Below, in pieces: positions 15,940 to 24,011 of a stretch of DNA of 48,731 nucleotides. The stretch comes from Spirochaetota bacterium. GTDB lineage: Bacteria; Spirochaetota; Spirochaetia; SZUA-6. Positions within the stretch are counted from its first letter, which is position 1. Every line of letters begins with the position of its first letter. The DNA lies in contig JAADHF010000046.1 of NCBI GenBank assembly GCA_013151965.1, positions 1 to 48,731 on the forward strand, in the 5' to 3' direction. Made by a program: the position numbers and the translations under genes. The notes under the pieces are model-generated. The model was given only the letters and a program-made list of their open reading frames with translations, ran no database searches and was not told the origin of the DNA.

Positions 15940-17199
15940 TTAGGAACGCATATCGTAGCTGCGTATATGCAGTACGGGAAATATGGCAAAGTATAGAATG
16001 CCGAATACCAGGAATGCATTACTCAGTCCTAAATGATCGGCAAGAAGTCCCATAAGAGGTGCGAAGGCAGCTATAAGCAAAGTTTTTATCTGGGACTCTC
16101 CGGAAAGTCCCGTGGCCATTATTTTATGTGATATCAGTTCACTTAGATAGCCGATGTTTATGGGGCGCCGTGTATTCTGAAGCATGTAGTAAAGTATAAA
16201 TAGAAACACAACAGCAATAGTTATGGAATACCTGAGAAAAAGACCGCTTAGGATAAGGAGTATTCCGCCGGAGAGGTAGGTTATATTAAGGGCTTTCGGC
16301 AGACTTTTAAATCTTCTGAAAAGGTCTCCGGAATGAATGGAAGCATATGATGTAAGGAGATATAGAATAAAATAGACCAGGCCGGAGAGAATGGATGTAC
16401 GCTGATTTTCACCAAGCGTAAGAAAAAGCGGAATGGATAATGCATAGATCTTAAGTATCGGCTGCAGATAATCCTTTGTGGTTTTAAAGATGGCATCAAA
16501 GGAAGAAGAGTTTAAAATAGAAATAAATGATTTCCTGTTTTTAAAGATAGAGAGAAAATCTGTCATTGTCAGTTTTATCTGATAAACGGCATTTTTTAGA
16601 ATGCCCTTTCGTCTATCCTGCCTTATTCCGTCCAGCTCTTTGGGATAAGATATCATAAGAAAGAGTTCCGCAATATAGGGAACGATCGAAGCTAAAAAAA
16701 CTATTTTAAATGTACCTGTGTAAAAAACGAGTGCAGCGGCTATCAGTGAAGAAACGGCAGAGCCCAATTTGGAACAGCCGCGGGTTCTGCCGTAGTATTC
16801 TACCTTTGTGTCTTCGATACCTTTTATTTTAAGGTAGTGCAGGATCATGGCTTTATGCGTGCCTGTTCTGAAGGCCTCTCCCGCTGCAAAAAAGATCATC
16901 GCAAATGCATAAAAGGAAAAATAAGGCATAAAGTAGAAGATGAGAAAAGAAATTATATAGGATATGAATGAAAATATCATCGATTTTCTTCTGCCGTAGG
17001 AATCGGCCATAATTCCCGTAGGGATTTCAAGTATGTTTGTGGATATTTCCCGAATGGAAAATAGGATTCCGATTTCAAGGAAGGTTAATCCCATTTCCCG
17101 AAAAAAAAGTATGATAAACGGGTCGAAAAAGCGTAGATTCTTAAGCATCCCGTATGCACAAAATTTATGGAATTGTTTGTCTTTGAGTATTTTTGTCAA
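15940..17199 (-). CDS. Major facilitator superfamily transporter
   Basis: A 419-residue protein with about twelve helices. The loop between helices 2 and 3 carries the MFS A-motif in the form GIMADSYGRRKSM, and the start has the ILFFREMGLTFLEIGILFSIREI pattern seen in the YxlH/tetracycline-like branch. The start is TTG at 17199, supported by GAGGG eight bases upstream and by the conserved first helix directly after it. The substrate is unknown. It converges on phnE and lies downstream of tRNA-Met on the same strand. Confidence 0.85.
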   Translation of the reverse strand: MTKILKDKQFHKFCAYGMLKNLRFFDPFIILFFREMGLTFLEIGILFSIREISTNILEIPTGIMADSYGRRKSMIFSFISYIISFLIFYFMPYFSFYAFAMIFFAAGEAFRTGTHKAMILHYLKIKGIEDTKVEYYGRTRGCSKLGSAVSSLIAAALVFYTGTFKIVFLASIVPYIAELFLMISYPKELDGIRQDRRKGILKNAVYQIKLTMTDFLSIFKNRKSFISILNSSSFDAIFKTTKDYLQPILKIYALSIPLFLTLGENQRTSILSGLVYFILYLLTSYASIHSGDLFRRFKSLPKALNITYLSGGILLILSGLFLRYSITIAVVFLFILYYMLQNTRRPINIGYLSELISHKIMATGLSGESQIKTLLIAAFAPLMGLLADHLGLSNAFLVFGILYFAIFPVLHIRSYDMRS

Positions 17200-17331
17200 A
17201 CCAGCCGCCCTCTATAATATTTATAGTAAAAATATAATAATTTATCTATAGCTGTTATGAATAATCCTTTGCGCCAAAAAAGGTTACCCGGGCAATACTT
17301 TAAGTAATAAACGGTTATTTTAAAGAAAAAA

Positions 17332-17404
17332 TAGCGGCGAAGGGACTTGAACCCCTGACACAGCGGATATGAGCCGCTTGCTCTACCACCTGAGCTACGC
17401 CGCC
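17332..17404 (-). tRNA. Elongator tRNA-Met (anticodon CAU)
   Basis: Minus strand: acceptor GGCGGCG pairs with CGCCGCT (one G-U), and the D arm is GCTCAGGTGGTAGAGC. The anticodon stem AGCGG/CCGCT closes the loop CTCATAT (anticodon CAT), and the T arm is AGGGG-TTCAAGT-CCCTT. The overall sequence resembles bacterial elongator Met (GGCGGyGTAGCTCAG...TTCATACC) better than lysidine-type Ile-CAU, which remains the alternative. CCA is not encoded. Confidence 0.85.
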
Positions 17405-17422
17405 ATTTTTTTGAATAGGTGA

Positions 17423-17451
17423 AATATATCAACGCCTTGAGTTTGTGTCAA
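17423..17451 (-). promoter_or_regulatory. sigma70 promoter of tRNA-Met
   Basis: Minus strand: a perfect TTGACA at 17451-17446, a 17-base spacer, TATATT at 17428-17423. Confidence 0.82.
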
Positions 17452-17469
17452 CTGTATAAAATTGTACAG
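17451..17469. repeat. Inverted repeat between two divergent promoters
   Basis: ACTGTATAAAATTGTACAG: CTGTA and TACAG arms around an AT centre, placed exactly between the -35 boxes of the tRNA-Met promoter and of the cyclase-like gene. It resembles the words upstream of the two sigma54 promoters, but the spacing differs. It could be an operator or an UP element. Confidence 0.4.
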
Positions 17470-17474
17470 AAAGC

Positions 17475-17503
17475 TTGACCGTGATTTTTTTATACCTTAA
17501 AAT
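17475..17503 (+). promoter_or_regulatory. sigma70 promoter of the cyclase-like gene, near-leaderless
   Basis: TTGACC at 17475-17480, a 17-base spacer, TAAAAT at 17498-17503. The ATG is at 17515, so the leader would be about five bases; no Shine-Dalgarno is present. Confidence 0.68.
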
Positions 17504-17514
17504 CTTTAAAGTAA

Positions 17515-18432
17515 ATGAAGATCAGTACACGATTGGAACGATATGTTGTTAAAGCTCTGTCTCAATCCTTAAACGTACAAATGATGGAAAGGATTGTTCA
17601 GAGGATTATACCCCGATATAGCCTTCATGAAAGATCAGGTTTTCCCGAGAACATTCCCATACCTCAGCAGAATGCCGCATGGCAGATTATAGGAGATGTT
17701 AAAAGGCTCGGATTGTTTCTTAAGCTTATTGAAGTACTCATAGATGTTGATAAAAACGGCGTTATGGGACGTACGATTGCGATACATTTTTTGCCTCAAA
17801 TATTAAAGGAAATCGAAGGATTACATTACCAGTACAATGACCCTTACGGTTTATTTATCGAGGATTCAAGCAGAAAAACAAAGAGCTGGGGTATTTTACA
17901 GGAAGGAAAGGGTTATGATTTTACATTTATAAAGATAGATATTGTTTCGAATTCCAAACTTGTAAGGATCTATACCGGCCAGGTCATAAGAAAAACATAC
18001 ACGGATTTAAAACGGATATTTAAGAGTATTATCGAAAAAAGAAACGGAAGGGTATGGAACTGGGAAGGGGACGGCGGGCTTGGTGCCTTTTATCTGCCGA
18101 ATAAAAATGTTCATGCCGCACTTTGCGGTGTGGAAATATTACAGGAACTATTTATGTACAATTTAATAAACTGCAATCTTAATGAGAATTTAGAGGTAAG
18201 AATGGCTGTCCACACAGGCCCTTCCAATTATATCTTTGACACCGACTCTATTCATAATGATACATTACGAAGGCTGGAAAATATAGAAACGGATTATACC
18301 AATCCGAACAATCTGGTTCTATCCAGGGGAGTTTTTTCTGATCTCGGCGGAAAGTTAGCGAAATTATTTAAGCCTTTTAAAATGGATAACGGTCTCTTTT
18401 TATACCGTTACTCATTGGAATGGGAAGACTGA
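17515..18432 (+). CDS. Class III nucleotide cyclase-like protein
   Basis: A 305-residue cytoplasmic protein. Residues 1-130 are helical and not recognised. Residues 135-275 look like a class III adenylate/guanylate cyclase catalytic domain: metal-binding-type IKIDIVSNS (D142), the hairpin WNWEGDGGLGAF (D186; compare GDxxMAxF), VRMAVHTG (228-235; compare vRiGihtG) and HNDTLRRLENIE (N248, R252; compare VNxAARLE). Both metal aspartates and the N/R pair thought to stabilise the transition state are present, so activity is possible, but the identity is remote. Its stop overlaps the next start (TGATG), which encodes a degenerate relative. Confidence 0.6.
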   Translation: MKISTRLERYVVKALSQSLNVQMMERIVQRIIPRYSLHERSGFPENIPIPQQNAAWQIIGDVKRLGLFLKLIEVLIDVDKNGVMGRTIAIHFLPQILKEIEGLHYQYNDPYGLFIEDSSRKTKSWGILQEGKGYDFTFIKIDIVSNSKLVRIYTGQVIRKTYTDLKRIFKSIIEKRNGRVWNWEGDGGLGAFYLPNKNVHAALCGVEILQELFMYNLINCNLNENLEVRMAVHTGPSNYIFDTDSIHNDTLRRLENIETDYTNPNNLVLSRGVFSDLGGKLAKLFKPFKMDNGLFLYRYSLEWED

Positions 18433-19409
18433 TGCGGATACTTTTTTGTTCGGAACAACTTGAAAAATATAAAAACTTTTTAACAGACGGAAAAAAGAGT
18501 TCTCTGCCGGTAGAGTATTATGATTATCAGGAGTTAAAAAAAGTATTAAGAAAATGCAACGAAAGAATGCTGATTTATCTGAATTTAACGGATAGAAATA
18601 TATTAGGCAGGGCTATTGATTATCTTTCGAGGAAAGAAAATATCTTTTGGGCCGTTATAGATAGTAAAGGGATATATAATGATCCCTCGGAATTTTTTCA
18701 CATCGGAGCAGTTGATTATATAGATAATTCTGTAAATTTTAAAGATGGTTTCTCCAAACGAATTAGACGTGTTATAAACTACTTAAAAAAATACCGCAAT
18801 TACAATAACACTTTACAGGATTATTCCGATGTTAAATCGAATCTGCTTCTGCCCCCGACAGGATGGGATAAAATTAGAAACGGAGAAGAATATAAATTTT
18901 TCATAACTTATATCGAACTGGACGGGAAGGAAGAATTGGAGAAACAATGGGGAAAGAGTAATCTGGATAGAGCCGTTGGTACCTTTAAGCGATATGTGGG
19001 AAAAGTAAGTAAACAGTTTAATGGCAAAATATGGATCTGGTCCGGTTTTAACGGGGTTGTGCTGTTTCCTTTTGACGGGGAAAAAGAAAATGCGGGAATA
19101 TTCGGTTTCCGGCTCTATCTTTTTAAGAACATATTCGATGTGGAAGAGTCTTTATTTCCAAAATTCGTTTCTTTTCGTACTGCCATGCACTTAGGAAGTA
19201 TGATTTATGAAAAGAGTAATAAAGGACATATTATTTCGGATACAATAAATTCCGTATTTCATCTCGGGAAGAGATTTACACAGCCCGGAAATTTTTGCAT
19301 TACCGAGGATGCTTATCTTTATTTGCCGGAGGTCATAAAACGATACTTTATAGAAATAGGAGAATATGAGAACAGGACCATTTTCAGGTTAAAGCGGATT
19401 AAAGTGTAA
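18432..19409 (+). CDS. Pseudo-receiver / degenerate cyclase-like protein
   Basis: 325 residues from the ATG at 18432, which overlaps the previous stop as TGATG; an in-frame ATG at 18420 is less likely. Residues 1-120 resemble a receiver fold (MRILFCSEQ... and FHIGAVDYI) but have no phospho-acceptor aspartate where one is expected (LIYLNL). Residues 150-300 align with the cyclase part of the upstream gene, segment by segment. The metal motif IDIVS has become IELDG, and EGDGG has become SGFNG (204-208), so it should be inactive. A regulatory partner of the upstream protein, perhaps a heterodimer, is inferred. Confidence 0.58.
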   Translation: MRILFCSEQLEKYKNFLTDGKKSSLPVEYYDYQELKKVLRKCNERMLIYLNLTDRNILGRAIDYLSRKENIFWAVIDSKGIYNDPSEFFHIGAVDYIDNSVNFKDGFSKRIRRVINYLKKYRNYNNTLQDYSDVKSNLLLPPTGWDKIRNGEEYKFFITYIELDGKEELEKQWGKSNLDRAVGTFKRYVGKVSKQFNGKIWIWSGFNGVVLFPFDGEKENAGIFGFRLYLFKNIFDVEESLFPKFVSFRTAMHLGSMIYEKSNKGHIISDTINSVFHLGKRFTQPGNFCITEDAYLYLPEVIKRYFIEIGEYENRTIFRLKRIKV

Positions 19410-19423
19410 AAATAAAAACAAAC

Positions 19424-19452
19424 TGGACAATACTATCATACTACTATATAGT
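19424..19452 (+). promoter_or_regulatory. sigma70 promoter of the histidine kinase, leaderless
   Basis: TGGACA at 19424-19429, a 17-base spacer, TATAGT at 19447-19452, then seven bases to the ATG at 19460. The expected start falls on or next to the A of the ATG. No Shine-Dalgarno is present. Confidence 0.65.
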
Positions 19453-19459
19453 AATTACA

Positions 19460-21568
19460 ATGAATAAGGCTGCAATTGGTAAAATGTTCAGATATCGATG
19501 GCGATTTATACTCATCTTTTCTATGGCGGTAATACTCAGCTCTATCGCCTATGTGTATTTTGTTCGATACATTATTAAGCCCAATACAGGCCTTGTTGTT
19601 AATTTCCCCGAGGTGATTGTTAAAAACGGGAAGGTCGTTTTCTCGCCAAAAACACCTTTTTCTCCTGCTGTTGCTGCCGGGCTGCAGCCGAATAAAGATA
19701 TTCTTATAAGCATTAACGGTAATCCTGTTAGAAGCAGCTGGGATGTTGTTAAAAACGATAGGAAGATACATAATTTTAATCTTGTACATCTTAAGGTAAT
19801 AAGAGGCGGGGAAGTTAGATCTGTTTTTATTCAGCCTGTATTTAATTTAACGAGAGTGGATTGGTTATTTGAATTAATTTTTCTTATTGTCTTGAGTTTT
19901 ACGATTTTTTATCTTACCTTTACGCTTCCGGATGATACGGCTTCTAATTTTATTGTTCTTGCGGCACTTTTCTATCTCGTTTTTACGGCGTTAAAAGCTT
20001 TCTACTATGAAAGTTTTTTTTCTAATCTTCTGATTCATCTTGGCAAGATTACTTCATGGATGCTTGTTTTTTTTGCGCTGTATTTTCCCTATAAAAAAGG
20101 TACAAAATTGTTCCGCGGTATTTTTATCGGTGCTATCGTTTCGATTTATGTCGTGTTTACATCTGTGAGAATGTACTATTACTGGCATTGGAGCGGAAGC
20201 GGAGATGAGATCTGGCTGAATCATTACAGACTGCTTGGTAAAATCAGTAATCTTGCTGATGGGATTGCATATATTCTTTATTTTGTGTTTCTTATAACTT
20301 CGTATTTTAAGACCTCCTATAATAGTCAAAAGCGGCAGATAGAGTGGATACTCGCAGGTGTACTTATAGCTCTGCCTGTTTATTTTTTTCTCGATGAATT
20401 ACCGTATATCCTGGGTAATTTTCCGGGCATGCGTGTAAGCATGGGCAACTTTGCAAACCTGTTTTTAACCTTTGTTCCTCTGTTTTTTATTGTCGGTCTT
20501 ATGAAACACCGTGTATTTAATATAAATTTCTTTGCCGCAAGATATGTCGTATATGCAATACTCGCAGTTATTACTTTTGCTTTCTTCACCGTGTTGTATG
20601 AACCTGTTACATCTGTATTTATGAATAATTACGGTCTAACGAAAAAAATATCAGGTTTTGTAACGGTTACAATTTTATTTATCTTACTGTTTGTTTTGCG
20701 TGCCGGACTCGTTAGCCTTGTGGAAAGAATGTTTTATGAAGGTCACTTTAAGAAAACATTCCAATATTCGGCACATCTGGAAAATAAAAATATGGAGTTG
20801 ATGCTTATTATCGATGAACTGAACAAAGAGAGGCTGAAATCTTTGCAGACAAAGAAATTAAAGGAATTAAGGGGCATGATAACCGGTATTGCGCATAAAA
20901 TAAATAATCCCATAAATTATATAGCAAATGCCCTTGTCGGATTGGAAAAAAGTATTAACAGCATCATTAAAAGTCCTGAGGCTGATTTAAACGAAACAGC
21001 TGATGATATGTATATGCAGAAGGCGGAAATAAAAAAATACTTAGGTATTGCGCAGGAGGGCAGTATACAGATCAGGAACTTTGTGCGCAAGCTGGTTTCC
21101 CTGACCGGATCGAAGGTTTCCGTACCTGTCACTATCGATACTTCGGCTATTATAAAGGATACGATACGGGAGATAAAGAAAAAATATGACGGCTGCAGAA
21201 TAAAATATTCGGTTAAGAATCCTGTAAAAATACGATGTTTCCCGGCTGAATTAGTGCAGGCACTTGTGTATGGAATTGAAAATTCAATGGAGAGTAATTA
21301 TCAAAAGGATGATGAAATATTTCTTGAATCCTACATAGAAGGCCCGAGGGATGTAATTATAAAAATTAATGATCATGGAAAAGGTATAGATGAATTGAAT
21401 CTTAAAAAAATATTTGATCCCTTCTTTACTACAAAATATAATCATGAAGGACTGGGGCTTTACTTCTGCAGAACAATAGCCGAACGTAACGGGGGTACGG
21501 TAGATGTTCAAAGTAAACAGGAAGGCGGGACAAACCTTCTTATTAAATTCCCCATTGTAGAATCGTGA
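19460..21568 (+). CDS. Membrane histidine kinase with PDZ-like input domain
   Basis: 702 residues. One N-terminal helix (18-38) is followed by a PDZ-like segment (about 45-120: SPAVAAGLQPNKDILISINGNPV), then about nine to ten helices to residue 420, a coiled stretch, and a C-terminal kinase core. The core has H479 in GIAHKINNPINYI, the N-box ALVYGIENSMES (N608), DHGKGI (638-643), the F-box IFDPFFTTK and the G2 box EGLGLYFC. The glutamate normally following the H-box histidine is lysine here (K480), which may weaken phosphatase or autokinase chemistry. No cognate response regulator is adjacent; the two upstream cyclase-like genes are probable pathway neighbours. Confidence 0.85.
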   Translation: MNKAAIGKMFRYRWRFILIFSMAVILSSIAYVYFVRYIIKPNTGLVVNFPEVIVKNGKVVFSPKTPFSPAVAAGLQPNKDILISINGNPVRSSWDVVKNDRKIHNFNLVHLKVIRGGEVRSVFIQPVFNLTRVDWLFELIFLIVLSFTIFYLTFTLPDDTASNFIVLAALFYLVFTALKAFYYESFFSNLLIHLGKITSWMLVFFALYFPYKKGTKLFRGIFIGAIVSIYVVFTSVRMYYYWHWSGSGDEIWLNHYRLLGKISNLADGIAYILYFVFLITSYFKTSYNSQKRQIEWILAGVLIALPVYFFLDELPYILGNFPGMRVSMGNFANLFLTFVPLFFIVGLMKHRVFNINFFAARYVVYAILAVITFAFFTVLYEPVTSVFMNNYGLTKKISGFVTVTILFILLFVLRAGLVSLVERMFYEGHFKKTFQYSAHLENKNMELMLIIDELNKERLKSLQTKKLKELRGMITGIAHKINNPINYIANALVGLEKSINSIIKSPEADLNETADDMYMQKAEIKKYLGIAQEGSIQIRNFVRKLVSLTGSKVSVPVTIDTSAIIKDTIREIKKKYDGCRIKYSVKNPVKIRCFPAELVQALVYGIENSMESNYQKDDEIFLESYIEGPRDVIIKINDHGKGIDELNLKKIFDPFFTTKYNHEGLGLYFCRTIAERNGGTVDVQSKQEGGTNLLIKFPIVES

Positions 21569-21579
21569 GGTATTACCTG

Positions 21580-22314
21580 TTAATTATCATAGATGTTTAA
21601 AGTACCCTTTTCCTTATTATAATAAGGAACGATATCCGATTTATTAATCGAAAGAGCGTATTCTATATCCTTTTTAAAGCCTATCTCAGTTAGATGCCTG
21701 TAATGTTTGCAGGTTTTCCCGTTTAACAGCCTGTCTTTCTCTATTTCTGCAGTAAAGAGCGATAAGTTTGAAATATCGGTAAGTTCAGGCCGGTTATTCT
21801 CCGGAGAGTTTTGAATTAAAGACTTTACGAGGATTCCTGCAGCATAAAAATCTTCGATAGAGAAATGCGAATCTGTACCGGCGCAGACAATAACAGCCGG
21901 CCTGTTTAAGCTGAGAATGCATGCTGTTAAGGCTTTGATGTTTCTCAAAGCTCCGATAAAAATGTACTCTGCTGAAAGAGTATTAAACAGTGCCCTGGTT
22001 CCATTTGTTGTTGTTATGACAGCATGTTTCTTATTAAAGGTTTCTTTTGCAAGCAGATAAGGGGAATTCCCGTAATCGAACTTTTCAGGTTTTATGCCTT
22101 TTCTTTCCCCTATAAGCAGTACATTTGTATTTTTTTCTTTATATCTATAGGCTTCTTCTAATGTCCCTACAGGTTTAACGGCCTTAATACCTTTCTCTAA
22201 AAGTGTAATAATGGTAGTCGAAGCTCTTAAGATATCAATAATTACTGCTGTTTTTCCCGCAAAGTTAATGCCCTCTGCATAATCCGCTGTATTGATAATA
22301 TCCACACTGTTCAT
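21580..22314 (-). CDS. comB: 2-phosphosulfolactate phosphatase family protein (ComB-like)
   Basis: A 244-residue soluble protein of the ComB family. Seen: AVIIDILRASTTIITLLEKG, the conserved LLIGERKGIKPEKFDYGNSPY, and TTTNGTRAL. ComB hydrolyses 2-phosphosulfolactate to sulfolactate in coenzyme M synthesis in methanogens. Bacterial homologues are widespread and their role is often unproven. No comA or comC is present here. It is convergent with the histidine kinase (11 bases apart) and divergent from the leuA-like gene. A perfect 20-bp palindrome lies in its 3' end (21610-21629). No strong ribosome site is seen. Confidence 0.8.
   Translation of the reverse strand: MNSVDIINTADYAEGINFAGKTAVIIDILRASTTIITLLEKGIKAVKPVGTLEEAYRYKEKNTNVLLIGERKGIKPEKFDYGNSPYLLAKETFNKKHAVITTTNGTRALFNTLSAEYIFIGALRNIKALTACILSLNRPAVIVCAGTDSHFSIEDFYAAGILVKSLIQNSPENNRPELTDISNLSLFTAEIEKDRLLNGKTCKHYRHLTEIGFKKDIEYALSINKSDIVPYYNKEKGTLNIYDN
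21610..21629. repeat. 20-bp perfect palindrome
   Basis: TTCCTTATTATAATAAGGAA is identical to its reverse complement. It lies in the 3' end of the ComB-like gene, 42 bases beyond the histidine kinase stop. There is no T tract, so it is not a standard terminator. Confidence 0.5.
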
Positions 22315-22443
22315 ATATATAGTCCCATTTATTTAATCTATTACCTATCTTTTGTTACCATTATTATTTACTTAGTTCAATATGTAAATGAGCTTTAAAT
22401 TATCCGGGATAAACATTATTATGGTATAGGAGGGATAGTTTCT

Positions 22444-24003
22444 ATGCGGAGAATTGAGTTTTTAGACACAACTTTAAGGGACGGCAATAAACTTCCTTTT
22501 ATTGTTATGAATCTAAGCGACAGGCTCGAAATTGCTCATCAACTGGTCCGGCTGGGAGTGGATATAATCGATGCAGGTTATCCTGTTAAATCCAAAAGGG
22601 ATAGGGAATGTATAAGCCTTATAGGCAGAGAGATCAGAGGGCCTTATATTTCCGCTCTAAGCCGGGCTATTGTAGGTGATATAGAAGAAACACTGAAGAT
22701 TTTAAGTGCTGCTTCCAGAAAGTACCTGCATATTTTTATGCCGGTCTCGAATCAGTTTTTAAATGATGTTCTTAAAAAAAGCAAACTGCAGGCATTGGAA
22801 ATGATCAAAAAATCTGTGGAAACGGCAATAAAAGACGATGCAAGGGTACAGTTTTCCTTTAGTGAATTTCCTCATTGTGATAAGGATTTTATGTTCGATG
22901 CCATAGAAACTGCATGTGAATCCGGTGCAAATACGGTAAGCCTGGCTGATACAAACGGAATATTATTTCCCTTTCAGGTGCAGAAAATAATAGGGGATAT
23001 TTCAGAAAAGATAGCAAAGTACACAGAAAAGGGAATTCTATTGGGTGTACATTTTCATAATGATTTCGGGGTCGCCACTGCGGACACTATCTCCGCGGTT
23101 TTAAACGGTGCAGCCCATGTAGAAGTTACTGTCGGAGGAATCGGCGCCAGAGCCGGTAATACCCCTCTGGAAGAAGTTGCCTTTGCCCTGGAAGCCTTAA
23201 AAAAAGAGTATGATCTATGCCACGGGATTAAACTTAAACAGATTGGCGAAACGGCACAGCTTGTCAGCCATTTAACCGGGATTACGCCTCATCTTAATAA
23301 ACCTATTATCGGCAGGTGCGCCTATACGGAGCCTGAAGGCTCAAGATCGCGGTCCGCCCTGGCGGACAACTTTAAGAAACTCCTGAAATCAAGTACATCC
23401 GGCCAGCAGTCGAATGAACTCTTTACAGATAAAGAATTAAATATGCCTGATTTCACAGAGAAACTAAAAGATTTTAAGCTGTATGAAGACGGTACTGATA
23501 TTAAAAGACTCTTTGATATTGTAAAAAGAACCGTCAACCGCCAGGGATATATTTATATTTCCGAATTGGAAGCAATAATGGAAGATATTAAGATCGAAGC
23601 CGGGCCAAAGTACATGCTTAAATCATTCAGTGTCATGACAGGAACATCCGTACTGCCCGTTGGAATAGTGGAGATAGTAAAAGATCAAAACCGGTACATA
23701 GAGTCTTCCCACGGCGCCGGACCGGTCGATGCTCTCTGTAAGGCGATAGATAAAGTGGCGGGCTTTTCGCCGGAACTTTTATTATATACTGTAAATATGG
23801 TAACGGAAGGGCTGGATGCAAGAGCAGAGATAACCGTTACTCTTCAGTATAAAGGAAGGCGCTTTCACGGACATTTCGGCAGTACGGATGTTATTGAAGC
23901 AAGTGCGGGAGCGTATTTAAATGCAATTAACAGAATAGTGGGCTCCGATATTCTGGAAACAGAGGAGACATTTTATATAAACGGGGAGATGCTCTGGGAA
24001 TAG
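22444..24003 (+). CDS. Divergent isopropylmalate/homocitrate synthase-like enzyme with LeuA regulatory domain
   Basis: A 519-residue DRE-TIM metallolyase-type protein. Seen: FLDTTLRDGNKLPF (metal D13), HFHND (203-207), GGIGARAGNTPLEEVA (N239) and a C-terminal LeuA dimer domain with GAGPVDALCKAIDKV, NMVTEGLDARAEITV and VIEASAGAYLNAINRIVG. The TIM barrel therefore has its metal ligands. Two hallmarks differ: RDGEQ is RDGNK, and the HESGIHQDG active-site segment is replaced by TEPEGSRSRSALADN (about 295-309). It probably condenses an acyl-CoA with a 2-oxo acid, but the true substrate may not be 2-oxoisovalerate. GGAGG precedes the ATG. Confidence 0.78.
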   Translation: MRRIEFLDTTLRDGNKLPFIVMNLSDRLEIAHQLVRLGVDIIDAGYPVKSKRDRECISLIGREIRGPYISALSRAIVGDIEETLKILSAASRKYLHIFMPVSNQFLNDVLKKSKLQALEMIKKSVETAIKDDARVQFSFSEFPHCDKDFMFDAIETACESGANTVSLADTNGILFPFQVQKIIGDISEKIAKYTEKGILLGVHFHNDFGVATADTISAVLNGAAHVEVTVGGIGARAGNTPLEEVAFALEALKKEYDLCHGIKLKQIGETAQLVSHLTGITPHLNKPIIGRCAYTEPEGSRSRSALADNFKKLLKSSTSGQQSNELFTDKELNMPDFTEKLKDFKLYEDGTDIKRLFDIVKRTVNRQGYIYISELEAIMEDIKIEAGPKYMLKSFSVMTGTSVLPVGIVEIVKDQNRYIESSHGAGPVDALCKAIDKVAGFSPELLLYTVNMVTEGLDARAEITVTLQYKGRRFHGHFGSTDVIEASAGAYLNAINRIVGSDILETEETFYINGEMLWE

Positions 24004-24011
24004 TATAAGAA

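Larger units (their letters stand above)
17200..17514. other. Divergent region between MFS gene and cyclase-like gene
   Basis: It contains tRNA-Met (17332-17404, minus), its promoter (17423-17451, minus), a palindrome (17451-17469) and the promoter of the cyclase-like gene (17475-17503, plus). Nothing else recognisable lies between 17200 and 17331 apart from the ribosome site of the MFS gene. Confidence 0.75.

Noticed and set aside
22315-22443. T-box or leucine attenuator before the leuA-like gene
   Set aside because: The gap is only 129 bases and shows no T-box sequence, terminator/antiterminator pair or leucine-rich leader peptide.
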